The notes below the pieces were generated by a model. It was not told the DNA's origin and made no database searches. It saw only the letters and a list, made by a program, of their open reading frames with translations. A DNA stretch of 64,000 nucleotides from Adiantum capillus-veneris (Eukaryota > Streptophyta > Polypodiopsida > Polypodiales > Pteridaceae): the NCBI GenBank assembly GCA_014529385.2, contig CM043969.1, forward strand, positions 73,576,676 through 73,640,675. Reading direction: 5' to 3'. Positions 22,347 to 32,580 of this stretch are shown one piece after another. The translations under genes were made by a program, and so were the position numbers. Within the stretch, counting starts at the first letter, position 1. Each line of letters begins with the position of its first letter.

Positions 22347-23225
22347 TTAGAGGTGGGATCTTTCACTCCACATTTTTCTAAACATTTGCCTACTGTGCAT
22401 GTTTGGTCGTAACCTCAGGAGTTCGGCTAATGTGATTGTACATGCCATAGGGGTGGACAACAACTCAATCAACCCTTGTGAATCCATCACTCTCTTAGAA
22501 GAAACTCTTTGGGATGGGATTGCTCTCACCTCAGACTTGGCTTCATACTCTCCTAGGTAAGAGGGTAGAGTTTTTAGCGAGTCTGGTTGGTTGTGCCCCA
22601 AACTAATTGATCCCTCGTCTCCACCTTGCGAATGTATATCAAAGTTCATTTGTGATCTTGCCTCAAATTCTTCAATAGGAGGTAAGATCTCATTTTTCTC
22701 TTTTCTCATGCTATTCATGTGGTAACTCACCCTGTTAGCTTCGTTGGCATCACGGATTTGCTTCCACAAGTCATCTAGACCGTTACAATCCCTACCTATT
22801 TCTACCAATGTTTTAGGTTGGAACCCATCATTTGTCTCATCTGTTGTATTTGGCACTATGATAGGCTCTCCCCTAGACTCAGAGTCATTCGTGAGTCTTT
22901 CCTTCATTTCTACTTGTTTCTCTAAAGTTGATTTGATAGGGGTTGGAGCTGGTACTTCATGCCAACTTGCAGGTTTTTCAAGCGGATTTTCTATCAATGA
23001 TTGAGCTGTTTCAATCATCTTTCGACACATTTCCAACCTCTGTTTTTCTATTTCAGCATATGGATAAGTCATCCATCTTTGCTCTTGGGTTTGGTTGTTT
23101 TTGAGTTTGGCTTCGTAAGCTTTCAAAAGTGCGTCTAACTGCTCATTTACCTTTTCTGTCAACACTAATCCTCCTGATCCTGCACTTTTGGGTTCTACTA
23201 TTTCCTTGGGTGCTATGGTTGCCAC
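22347..23225 (-). pseudogene. gag-protease linker region
   Basis: A frame of 292 codons between the gag knuckles and protease. It holds helical Glu/Lys-rich stretches (EKVNEQLDALLKAYEAKLKN, EIEKQRLEMCRKMIETAQSL) and ends with LAELLRLRPNMHSRQMFRKM just before the protease. The same protein occurs in decayed form at 58481-59292, so it is a true part of the family. Its role is unknown to me; position suggests a structural or processing segment of the polyprotein. Confidence 0.65.
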
Positions 23226-23593
23226 AGTGCGCTTAGGCTAGCTAGATTCTCCAACCGCTCTAATCTATCCTTTGTGTGTTTTAACTCCTCGGATAGAGCC
23301 GTTTTCTCTCGTTCTCTCCTGGCTTTCATACACGCTTTTCTAGCTTTCCAAGTGCTCCTCTGATTTTTCCTTTCTGAACTTGGGGCATCGATTTTTGGCT
23401 CTTCGATTATGGGTTCGTTTGTCACTCTTTGAGCTTGGGCTCGTGTCACTGTCTGAATAGGTATTATTGTCTCATTTTTTGACCCTCCACTAAAAGGCAC
23501 TGCTTCCAGCATGTTCAAAGTAGTTTTTGCTCCTTTGCTTGGGTTCTTAGGGCAATCAGGAATCAAATGAGTAACTCCACACTCTCGGTGCAA
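23213..23593 (-). pseudogene. second zinc knuckle and basic spacer of gag
   Basis: The frame starts inside a zinc knuckle: CTECGVTHLIPDCPK is obtained when a two-base frameshift at about 23580 is allowed for, and is C-x2-C-x3-H-x4-C. It is followed by a Thr/Glu-rich spacer and a basic helix (RKACMKARREREKTALSEEL). It overlaps the next frame (22347-23225) by 13 bases, which could be a natural frameshift site or plain decay. A related copy is at 59652-60128. Confidence 0.65.
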
Positions 23594-26175
23594 TATGCGT
23601 TGACTCTAATGATTTCATCATGAGGACAGTCTCTTAGCCAATGGTCTCCACCACACTTGTAGCAGGGTCTCTTAGGTTGTTGAGGTGCTCCTTGAGCTCC
23701 TATTTGTTGGTATACATGTCTCTGCCCTCCCATGCCTCCGTTGGCTATGAACAATAATGTTCGTTCATCCAAGCTATATCTTCCTTCTCTCGTTACCTGT
23801 GCAGTTGTTGGTGGTCCTGCACCTCCTATCATGCTCCATGGTTCAGGCGTTGAGGGTTCTTCCGATGGATAATAGACAAGGTTTGCAACATATCCATTGG
23901 GATCTTCGTAATATGCATGCATAAGCACCAAAGCCTTCTCTTCTAGTTCGGTTACTGTTGGTGTGTATCTTATGCCGACTAGTCGTAATCCTGGTAGGGA
24001 TGGTTGTTGCCCCAACTCTGGTTGTGGTCTTTCTACACCTACAGGTCCTGGTAGGTTGCCTACTTGATACCTAGGCATCGGTGGAAGTTGAGGAGATACT
24101 ACTTGAGCTTGGGGAGCGTAAGGTCGTTCTCTCACATATCCTTTGCTATAATAACATTCCTCCATCCCATGGTTTCTCCAATTTTGTTCAATAGCACACC
24201 ACTTGGGCTGTTTAGTCTGAGGTTTGGCGTACAAGTTAATATTTTTTAGCACTTCCTCTACAAGTTGTTCCTGGCTTGCAGCTACTTCTCCTTTTGGTGC
24301 CGTCTTAGCGGACTTGCTTCCACTTTGTTGTCGTGAGGATGAATCGTCGTCAAGATCCTTGAATTCACCCTCTTTGTAGACCGCACAATTGTCCACAAGG
24401 TAAAGAGCCTCCTTAGTTAACTCATTTAACGTCATGCTCCTCTTCATATGTAAGTCTTTCTGGAGATCTGCATTCCTTAGTCCTTGAATAAATATAAGCA
24501 TAAGTCTGGACTGAGTTGGTAGTTCTTCCACAGGGCAGAACTTAACATATCTTTTTAGTCGTAGGGATGCCTTTCGCACAGATTCTTCGTCTTTTTGTTT
24601 GAATTTATGGATTTGTGAGACAGTATTATGAGCTATCCCCCTTTGTGATAATTCCTCAATAAACTCGTCAAACACCTCCTCCATAGACTCAAAGTCTCTA
24701 CACTCCACAGAGTCAAACCAAGTAGCTGCATCCTCCTCTAGTGTTAGTCCAAACCCTGCAAATTGGGTAGAGAATTCTAACACCTCTTCAGCTCTAATTA
24801 CACGCACAAAGGCTACTACATGATCCCTAGGATCTCTGTTTCCCGTGTATTTCTTGTTTACCCATTTTTGCACTTGAGAAGGTCTAATTCTATGATGGTC
24901 TACAAATCTCATCATGGGATCTCCTCGTCCCAATCTATATACCTCCTCTGGCCTTCTGTAGTGGGCGGGTTCCTCTCCCAGTGGTGTTGCTAAGCCATAA
25001 TTTCTAACAGTTCTTGCAAGAGATGGTTCATCTCTTCGAACTCGCTCTATGGGTGGTCTTCCAAGCTCTATTGACCCTTGAGTTTTTGGCTTACTCTCGC
25101 CTTGATACCGTGAATAGAGTGGTGGTTCTTGTAAATCCCTTAGCCCTCGTGCGGCTTGATAACCATCTCGATTTCGGTCTTGTTCTAATGTTGCACTCTG
25201 TCGAAGCCATGCCTGCAATGATGGCTGAGTTGCTGGTTGGTTCTGGTTGTTGAACATCTGCGGTCGGGTAGAATGTGAGGTCGCGTCATACTCTTCTGAA
25301 AAGGGATTTGTCAACTTGCTAGGGGTGTAGGTGGCTCTTGGCACTTCTTCGGGGGCATATGTTGATACTTCTGGAACTGTTTCCTTTTCTACCTCCTTTG
25401 GGAGAATACGTTTGTATTCTCGCCCATACCTATCAACAAAAAGAATATCCTTCCCCATAGCAGTTTCATAAGAGAATAAGTAAAGAACCTTGTCTTTGCT
25501 TAATTCGTTTGGGTAGGGTTCTTTGCATCGGAAGTAAGAGACAATTCCCTCGCTCTCATGCTTGTAAATCCCCACATTCTCGTTATAGGTTGAGACCCTG
25601 GTTGTTTTCTTATCATACGTAAAAAGAGCTCCAGGTCGATCAATGTTTGGAGGCGGTTCTTGAGTTTCTGAAACCATTTTTCCTTTTGCCATGTTATCTC
25701 CATATCTATTGTAATCCTCAGGGTTACTAACTATCAAATAGTGGTTCCCCTTTTCGTCTCGGAATCTATCTCCATCATCATAGACTCGAATTATCTCCAG
25801 TCTCTGAGCTGGCCTTTCTTCACTACAAATACACTTGCGTCCTCGATAGTCAGAATAAACTAGGGCTCCCCTTGAGTTTGTTCCTTCTAAGAAGATTATA
25901 GTGAACTTGGAATCATTCAAAGGATTTAGGGAGGTGCTTCCTCCTGGAATTGGTCCGTAATAGGTGAAACCTCCTGGCTGTTGACTACCCATCATGAAGA
26001 AGGATTTATCGGATGAAGTGTCAGTATCACTACCCTCCTCGATAATCGGTGCTAGTGGATCTAGCCTTGCCTGAGTTACACTCTCCTTGGTGGACACTAA
26101 GCTACCGTGATCACCTGCCACCTTTTGGTCTCTAAAAATGTGTCTTCCTGATCTTAAATTCATCAAACTTAGCAA
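23563..26175 (-). pseudogene. gag of the Ty3 element with a large N-terminal extension
   Basis: An 870-codon frame on the minus strand. Residues 1-400 form an unfamiliar region with SKFTIIFLEGTNSRGALVYS, YDDGDRFRDEKGNHYLI and a Tyr-rich patch. Residues about 430-620 are the capsid: SQVQKWVNKKYTGNRDPRDH, FAGFGLTLEEDAATWFDSVE, SQIHKFKQKDEESVRKASLR and IFIQGLRNADLQKDLH, which match the plant Retrotrans_gag fold. A Pro-rich spacer leads to the zinc knuckle CYKCGGDHWLRDC at about residue 842. The frame ends by frameshift inside a second knuckle. Length is well above that of an ordinary Ty3 gag (about 300-500 residues). ATG 26163 (MNLRSGRH) is a plausible start, slightly inside the frame. Confidence 0.82.
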
Positions 26176-27650
26176 TGCAACTTAACACAAATCCAACCAC
26201 TCACCTAGCAAAAGGATCAATTTCCGCACAACTTCTTGCTTTGTCGCCGCTGAATATACATGTACACAAGCGTTTAATTTCGGCAATCGAATCAAAGCAC
26301 TTAACCGCTAGAGGTGATTTTAGTAATGATTGGTATAAGTGGAGAGTTAACCTCAACCACTAGTGTATTTTATACACTTCTGACGTTCTTGATTAGGTCT
26401 GCTAGTTTGCAAATGTACTTCCCTCGGATGTTGGTCAATTTACCTGAAAAGTCTTAATTCTGTCTTTGCTCCGTCAAAAGGTCAAACAAGGCCCAAATTC
26501 ACTTCTGAAAGAAGTTCTGGAATTCTCAAGTCAAATGGAACATCACTGTATGTCCTCAGTCAGTTTTTCACTTCCCTAAGCCCCAGTAGCTACGCGTAGG
26601 ATATCTCTTGCTCTGTTTTGCCTGGATCTTTGCACTATAGACTCTCCTTGAGGTGCTGATTCCAGAGCTGTTTTTGCTTTTTGATTTGGACACCTATAAG
26701 CTGGTCAATGGATCAGAAATCTGTTCCAACAGCCTGATGTTGGTATGACCAGTCAAATCAACTCCAATTTGGACCAAAATTGACTAGGAGGCTTGCCTCA
26801 GGCTATACAACACCCTGCTATGCCTACAGCCAGTTTCTAGCTTCAAATTCATGCATTAGACATTCTACGCATAGCATGTCTTATTGCTCAAAATGGATTC
26901 AAATGCAAAGCACAGACTCCCCTTGATGTGCTGATCACTTTGGTATGCTCACATTTGGGTTTGGAGTGCCAGATCACCCAAAACACATCCTACACATAGG
27001 ATGTCTTTTTGTCCTGTTTGACCCCAGACTTGTGCCACAGCTTCCCCTTGATGTCAACAACTCAGTGCTATGCTTAGATTTTGGTTTGGATTTCAAAAGA
27101 CCCCAATTTTAGCTGTTCTAGCCCTTTTCAGTCAAAAGTGCTAAAGTCTGCTTAGAACCCAATTTTCTCACCCAATTGAGATGGAACCTCTCTTAGACAC
27201 TCAATAAATCATGCAAATCATGCTCATGCAGCCATCCTATGGTTTTGGTCTTAAAATAATGCCTTGGCACAATTTGAGTAGGATGTCTAGCAATTTTTGT
27301 CTATCTGGTCTTATCTTGTCAAGATATGGTCAAATTTCCACTTTCCAGGTGAAAATAGGGTAAAACCTACCTTCTGAACACACTGGTCAACTCAAAATTT
27401 CAAAATTCCCCCCCAGATCACCCTGTAGACATCCTACGCGTAGGATGTCTACTGGCTTAATTTATTTTTTTCCTGACAGAAATGCTCCTTATGCTCTGCA
27501 GCTCTCTCAGAAACACTCACAGCAACTTTTGAACTTCACTTCAGCTTTTAAACACTCTTTTGCATCTTTTACAACCTTGTGATGAACCTAACAGCAAGTA
27601 TAAGGGTGAAAGCATGAATAGGTGGAAAGCTATATATGTGATCTAATTAA
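26176..27650 (-). repeat. probable leader and/or 5' LTR of the Ty3 element, with palindromic repeats
   Basis: Non-coding DNA directly upstream of gag on the minus strand. It contains four copies of a palindrome-centred motif, at 26587-26606, 26858-26881, 26985-27006 and 27425-27452, each followed by a pyrimidine-rich segment. In three of them a CTCCTTGA or CCCCTTGATG block comes 40-60 bp later. I find no TGGTATCAGAGC or TGGCGCC primer site, so the LTR border is not defined. Position and repeat content are the only evidence. Confidence 0.45.
27425..27452. repeat. perfect 28-bp palindrome
   Basis: The sequence reads identically on both strands over all 28 bases, with centre CTACGCGTAG and outer arms GTAGACATC / GATGTCTAC. 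Weaker versions lie at 26590 (CTACGCGTAG kept), 26858 and 26985. A dimeric DNA-binding protein site or a hairpin are both possible. Confidence 0.95.
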
Positions 27651-28276
27651 ATAGCATAGCATGACATTGGGGGTGTGGTCACTGGTGCCATATTTCAAAC
27701 GTCCAAATTTATATTCTAAAAAATGTTATACTGAAAAATCCAGCCTTCACACGCCCACTTTGTTTCATGAGTAGTTGGTAGTTTCAAACACCGTGCCCCC
27801 TCCCTTCCCGCCCCCCTCGACCCCCGTCTCTCTCTCTCTCGCGCGCGTGCTCAAGGTCTACTGTGCTTAGAGCTTCTACTGTGCAAGCTTGGCTGCTTGA
27901 AGGACGATTGCAGTAACCGCCCTCTTCTCTTCGAGGTATGTCTCATTGAACATGTACACTCTCTACTGCTTGAGCACGCGCGCCCGACCTGGGATCATTT
28001 AGCTACATTAAGCTGCATGAGTGCCACACCTTGCTCATTTGCAACAAGAGGCGAGCAAAACCTAATGCTGATGCTGGCTGCATGAGAGGACATAGACTCC
28101 CGAGGTAATTTGCTAGTCCACAAGCTGCACGCAATCTTGGGTCAAATCCCATAGCACATCACCTTGAATGCCCTGCTTACAAGAGCAGGCCCATGAAGTT
28201 CTTGTTATAAGCGAGGGCACACCACGTCTCATGAGCTCATTGGATGATGTGTAAATATATCACTTAAGGCTGTAAC
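27651..28276 (+). promoter_or_regulatory. upstream region of the plus-strand gene
   Basis: About 600 bp with a C-rich then CT/CG tract at 27800-27850 (ctctctctcgcgcgcgtgc) and otherwise unremarkable DNA. It may hold the promoter and 5' untranslated region of the gene that starts at 28277. I see no clear TATA box near a defined start site. Confidence 0.3.
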
Positions 28277-29160
28277 ATGGCACCTTCCTCAAAGCATCCG
28301 ATTCAAGCAAGCAATAGTCTAGTTAGGAACATCGAACCACCTTTGTATACGAAGTTTTGTCATCTTGCCGAGGAATTTCATATGGAGCATGGATTGCCAT
28401 TGGAGGGAGTTGATCCACGTAGCTTGACAGGAAACAATGACATCTCTGAGGAGGACTGGGAAGCTGTCTTTATATGCCCAAATCCTGTTCCGGGTAGCCA
28501 CAAGAAAGTGAAGGCATACCATGCTCGGTCGAAGTTCTTACAAATGCTTGTGTGGAGACACTGGGATGTCTACCAGGAGGGTCTCTTCATGTATGAAATA
28601 GGGACTCAATTTGCAAAGGCCTTTGCATTGGAAAACTGCAGTGAATCTGGCAAACATCAAATTTCTTGGACTGTCTTTGCAGAGAGGGCAATGAGAGCCT
28701 CAGAAGAAAGACACAACTTGCAAAACAAGATCAAGAGGTGGGAAGAGCAGATGAGTGGTAGAGGGAGAGGTTCCAAAACCACTGTTGCCTCTACAAGATC
28801 ATCATTGAAAACAAAAGGTACGTCTGTACCATTGTCAAGCGTGCCTACAGGAGGATGCCTGGTACAATTGGCAGAGGAGGATAGCAGGGCACTTACAGAA
28901 ATGAAGAATATTGCAGAGGGCAGATTGCAAGACTATAAGTCAAGACTTGAGGGTGCAAAGAAGCAGGTAGAGGATCAAGTCAGAGAATTGCATAGGGCTG
29001 TGCTCAAAGCTCAAACACTTTGGCCATAAAGTTGAAAACGGAGATTGATTGCATGCAAGACCCTGTAGCTCGACAATGCCTGATTGATTTGATTGGACAG
29101 TTTTCGAGTACTACTAGAGAGAACGTTGCTAAATTAGAAGCCAATGTGGGTAAAGCAAAG

Positions 29161-30141
29161 GTGCATACCCTCCTACATGTGCTTCACTTTGTTTTGGAGT
29201 ATGTTGTTCACTTCCATGTGGTTATGTGGTTAGAGTGTTTTGGATTGTATGGTTGTGTATTGTATGAGCATATTCTATTGCTGCTATGTGCTATATAGCA
29301 CAAAATATGTGTTATATGGTCACAACATAGCCATCATCTTCATGGAGTGGGTGGTTATATGCTATGTGTGGTTATGTGCTATGTGCTTTATAGTTCAATC
29401 TAGGTGCAGCATGTTCACAATAGTACCCTCATCTATTTGGAATGTGTGTGATTCTATGCCATGTGCTCTGTGTGGTTATGTGCTATGTGATACATAGCAC
29501 AATGGACATGTGTAATATGTGCTATATAGCATAACCTGTATGCTATATGCTCACAGTATAGCCTTGAAGTGTGTGTTAAATATTGATATGTGCTACATAG
29601 CACAATCTTTTTATGTGCTATGTGCTAAATAGCACATTTTGTGTGTTATATGTTCACAATATAGCCCTGGAGTGTGTGGAATAGTGAATTGTGCTATATA
29701 GCACAATCTCTGTTTTTGCTATGTGCTACATAGCACATCTCTAATTGTGCTATGTGCTACATAGCACAATATTTGTTCTATATGCTATGTGCTATGTCTC
29801 ATATAGCCCACTGCATATCATATACCCAACAAGCTTGTGCTATATAGCATATAGAGAAAATGTTTGGGCTATATCTGGTATTTTAAAAAGTCTCTCTGCT
29901 ATGATCTACAGTGCATACTCTATGTAGCACTTATAGCACATTATACTTGGAATGTGCTATGTGCTATATAGCACAGTGCATATCATATACCACATCAAGC
30001 TTGTGTTTATAGCATATAGAGTACGTGCTTGTCTTATATGTGGTATTGAAAATAAGGGATAAGATTCACGCTGCATATTCTTTTTAGCAATCTGCTTTTG
30101 TTGAGACTTAAATTAGATGTGTTGTCTTCTTTGTTTCACAG
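29161..30141 (+). other. intron filled with palindromic GTGCTATATAGCAC repeats
   Basis: Donor AAAG/GTGCAT at 29160/29161 and acceptor TTTCACAG/GCACTA at 30141/30142 join codons in phase 0 (Lys-Ala-Lys to Ala-Leu-Leu). From 29270 to 30020 the intron is dominated by variants of the 14-bp palindrome GTGCTATATAGCAC, such as GTGCTACATAGCAC and GTGCTATGTGCTA, at least 20 copies spaced 20-60 bp. Confidence 0.75.
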
Positions 30142-30831
30142 GCACTACTTGCAGAAGTAGAGACCAACATAGCACAGGCATCAGATCACTTTAAATTTTG
30201 TGTTACCATGGAGAGGACTTCACATAACGTGGGGTCCAGTTTGATGAAGCCTTTTCCTCCTGTGGATTTTAAGCAGAGCATTAGCGATGTGGCACTTAAT
30301 GGGTTCTACCATTGTGTAGGATGTGGATTCCCGTTCGATGCCAGAAGCTTGGATGTATTCTCCCTGCCTTGCACCCATGTGTACCATATGCTATGCTTCG
30401 CGCATGTATGTAGGGACTATGGCTATTGTGTTGCACTGGATTGCAACATGTCTGTTCTCCCTAGAGCTAAGCATATGATTGGTCTGAAGGTGAAGAGTGA
30501 GATGAAAGAATCAAGTGCAGGTGGTCACTATGTCAATTATTTACTAGTACTATTGCAGGCCCACTTTCCATTGGTAGATTAAACTCTTGCATTTAATGAA
30601 ATCATTTGTAGGTACAGACATCGCAGCAGAGACCTGTATACAAGAATCATTGAGGACCAAAACAGAGAGAGTATCTACGCAGGCCACTGGTAGGTACCAA
30701 AATCAGTATTTATGTGTGTATTTTGGGATACACCAAGTGAGACTTTGTAAATAGCTTGCTTTGTAGAACAATCATTGCATGCTTGCTCCAAAAAGACGAT
30801 GCATTCCACAAGGAAGAATGGCCTGATTACC

Positions 30832-30907
30832 CCAGGGATGTAGCCAGGCCTTGAAGCGGACTCTACCCGAGGGATGCAGCCAGCCCTTGAAGCGGAGTCT
30901 GCCGTAG
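30832..30907 (+). repeat. two-copy 37-bp tandem repeat
   Basis: The segment gagggatgcagccagccctt followed by gaagcggagtctgccg repeats the preceding cagggatgtagccaggcctt and gaagcggactctaccc with about five changes. It is in a likely exon or intron of the plus-strand gene; the reading frame here is unclear. Confidence 0.8.
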
Positions 30908-31497
30908 AGGATGCAGTACGTGGAGTAGTTGAAGACATCTTGATGGCAAAGTCTTCTACAGTCAAATCACCTAGGAACAACTAACTCCAAGAAGGTTGTT
31001 GCGTTCTTCGTTGAGTGCCAACGCATCACCAAGTGTGGACACTAGAGATGAAGCATCAGATGAGGCAGTTGCAGATGTGGTAAAAGCAACACCCCCTCCA
31101 GCGGGGAAGAAGCCAACACCAAAGTGCAAGAAATCGACTCCCAAGAACTTAGATGGAAGTCCCACAATGGATATACCTCTTGATTCATTTAGGAATAGAA
31201 AGAAACCAAATGCAAACCAATGAGTGTGTTTTTGTTGTAACTTCATGCAATTAGAAGATGTCTTTAGAAGGCATGTGCAATCCATTGCACCCCTATTGTA
31301 TCCATGCTCATTGATGAATCAAGTGTTGGAATTTGTTAGTGACATGTATCTTAATTCTTTGTATCGAGAGTAGTTGCAAACTATTTGATTTATTTTCTGT
31401 ACATGTTTAGTAATATGTTTCTACTTTCTTCTTGTCGTAGATAATCAAGAAGCTGAAAAAAGAGGAACTTGCATGAGACGCACTCGCTCTTCAGGGT

Positions 31498-31724
31498 TTC
31501 TAGATGAGGGGTCCATAGGTTCACTGGCTCAGTCTTATCCTGTGAAGAATCCAAGAAGGGGTGCTACAGCTTCCAGGGGGGTTACAAGCAAAAAAAAGTG
31601 TCTTTTGATACAGGTGAGGGGTCTGTAGGTTCACTGGCTCAGTCTTATCCTGTGAAGAATCCAAGAGGGGGTGCTACAGCTTCCAGGGGGATTACAGGAA
31701 AAAAAAAAGAGTCTTTTGATATAG
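31498..31724 (+). repeat. two-copy tandem duplication of about 113 bp
   Basis: The segment from ggggtccataggttcactgg through the poly-A stretch near 31600 is repeated from ggggtctgtaggttcactgg at about 31618 to 31712, with few changes. Both copies encode GSLAQSYPVKNPR in different frames, so one copy is out of frame. Confidence 0.85.
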
Positions 31725-31859
31725 TTGATCCCTGCACACCTACTAGTACTGCTGAATTTGTTCCAAATGTGCCTAATGCAGTTGATGTGCAGGTTGTGCA
31801 TGATGATGTGCATACAGATGTTGACCGTGCACATTACCCACCCCCACCACAGTTGAATC

Positions 31860-32580
31860 TGGCACAGATGCCATTGATGATTCTATGGTAGTTGATGCCT
31901 GCACACATGCCATTGTTGATGCTACACTAGTTGATGCCTGCACAAATGACATTGTGGATGCTATGGAAGTTGATGCTCGCACAGATTCTGCTGCTGATGG
32001 CAATGTTAATGATGGTGGAACAGAAAGTATTTTTCATGCTATCATAGATGCCCTTCTTGATGCAGTTGTGGCTATGGGTACAGATGCCACTGTTGAATCT
32101 GGCACAAATTCCATTGATGATGCTACCACAGTTGATGCCTGCACAAATGCCATTGCTGATGCTACGGTAGTTGATGCCTACACAAATGACATTGTGGATG
32201 CTATGGAAGTTGATGCTAGCATAGATGCTGTTGTTGATGGCAATGTTAATGATGGTGGAACAGAAAGTATTGTTCATGCTGTCATAGATGCCCTTCTTGA
32301 TGCAGTTGTGGCTATGGGTACAGATGCCACTGTTGAATCTGGCACAAATGCCATTGATGATGCTACCACAGTTGATGCCTGCACAGATGCCATTGCTGAT
32401 GCTAGTTGATGCCTGCACAAATGACATTGTGGATGCTATGGAAGTTGATGCTAGCACAGATACTGTTGCTGATGGCAATGTTAATGATGGTGGAACAGAA
32501 AGTATTGTTCATGCTGTCATAGATGCCCTTCTTGATGCAGTTGTGCCTATGGGTACAGATGCCACTGTTGAGGATACCAG
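31860..32580 (+). repeat. 240-bp higher-order coding repeat of acidic decapeptides
   Basis: Three copies start near 31943, 32183 and 32418 at the segment caaatgacattgtggatgct. Within each, a 30-33-bp sub-unit (gttgatgcctgcacaaatgc then cattgatgatgct) recurs. The product is a chain of VDACTNAIADAT-like decamers with a conserved NVNDGGTESIVHAVIDALLD insert. The first two copies are exactly 240 bp apart, keeping frame; the third is 235 bp on, which breaks it. Confidence 0.88.

Larger units (their letters stand above)
17373..26175 (-). mobile_element. Ty3-type LTR retrotransposon with unusual domain order (internal part)
   Basis: Read on the minus strand: gag with an extra N-terminal region and two zinc knuckles (26175-23520), a long linker (23500-22350), protease (about 22300-21900), a charged linker (to 20964), RT and RNase H (20873-19560), two successive HHCC modules, integrase core and tail (to 17834), then a second protease-like domain (17376-17650). 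RT and RNase H before integrase is the Ty3 order. Several in-frame stops and frameshifts show it is dead. The 3' end is cut at the junction with CACTA sequence, so no 3' LTR is seen. Confidence 0.85.
28277..31223 (+). pseudogene. coiled-coil and RING-H2-like protein gene, intron-containing
   Basis: ATG 28277 opens a 250-codon frame: an N-terminal globular part (PPLYTKFCHLAEEFHMEHGL, HARSKFLQMLVWRHWDVYQE, FAKAFALENC), a basic Gly/Arg patch (MSGRGRGSKTT), then a coiled coil (EEDSRALTEMKNIAEGRLQD). A frameshift near 29018 moves it to AIKLKTEIDCMQDPVARQCL and ends at exon border 29160. After the intron, 30142 resumes in phase with ALLAEVETNIAQASDHF and a RING-H2-like motif: C-x2-C, then LPCTHVYHMLC (C-x-H-x2-H-x2-C) and C-x4-C (about 30315-30450). 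A Lys/Pro-rich tail at 30996-31223 may belong to the same protein. A ligase or DNA-binding partner role is conceivable; I do not recognise the family. Confidence 0.55.

Noticed and set aside
26176-28276. Right end of the CACTA element beyond the Ty3 insertion
   Set aside because: A nested arrangement would place the inverted CACTACAAGAGG terminus here, but I found neither it nor GTCGCTAT subterminal repeats.
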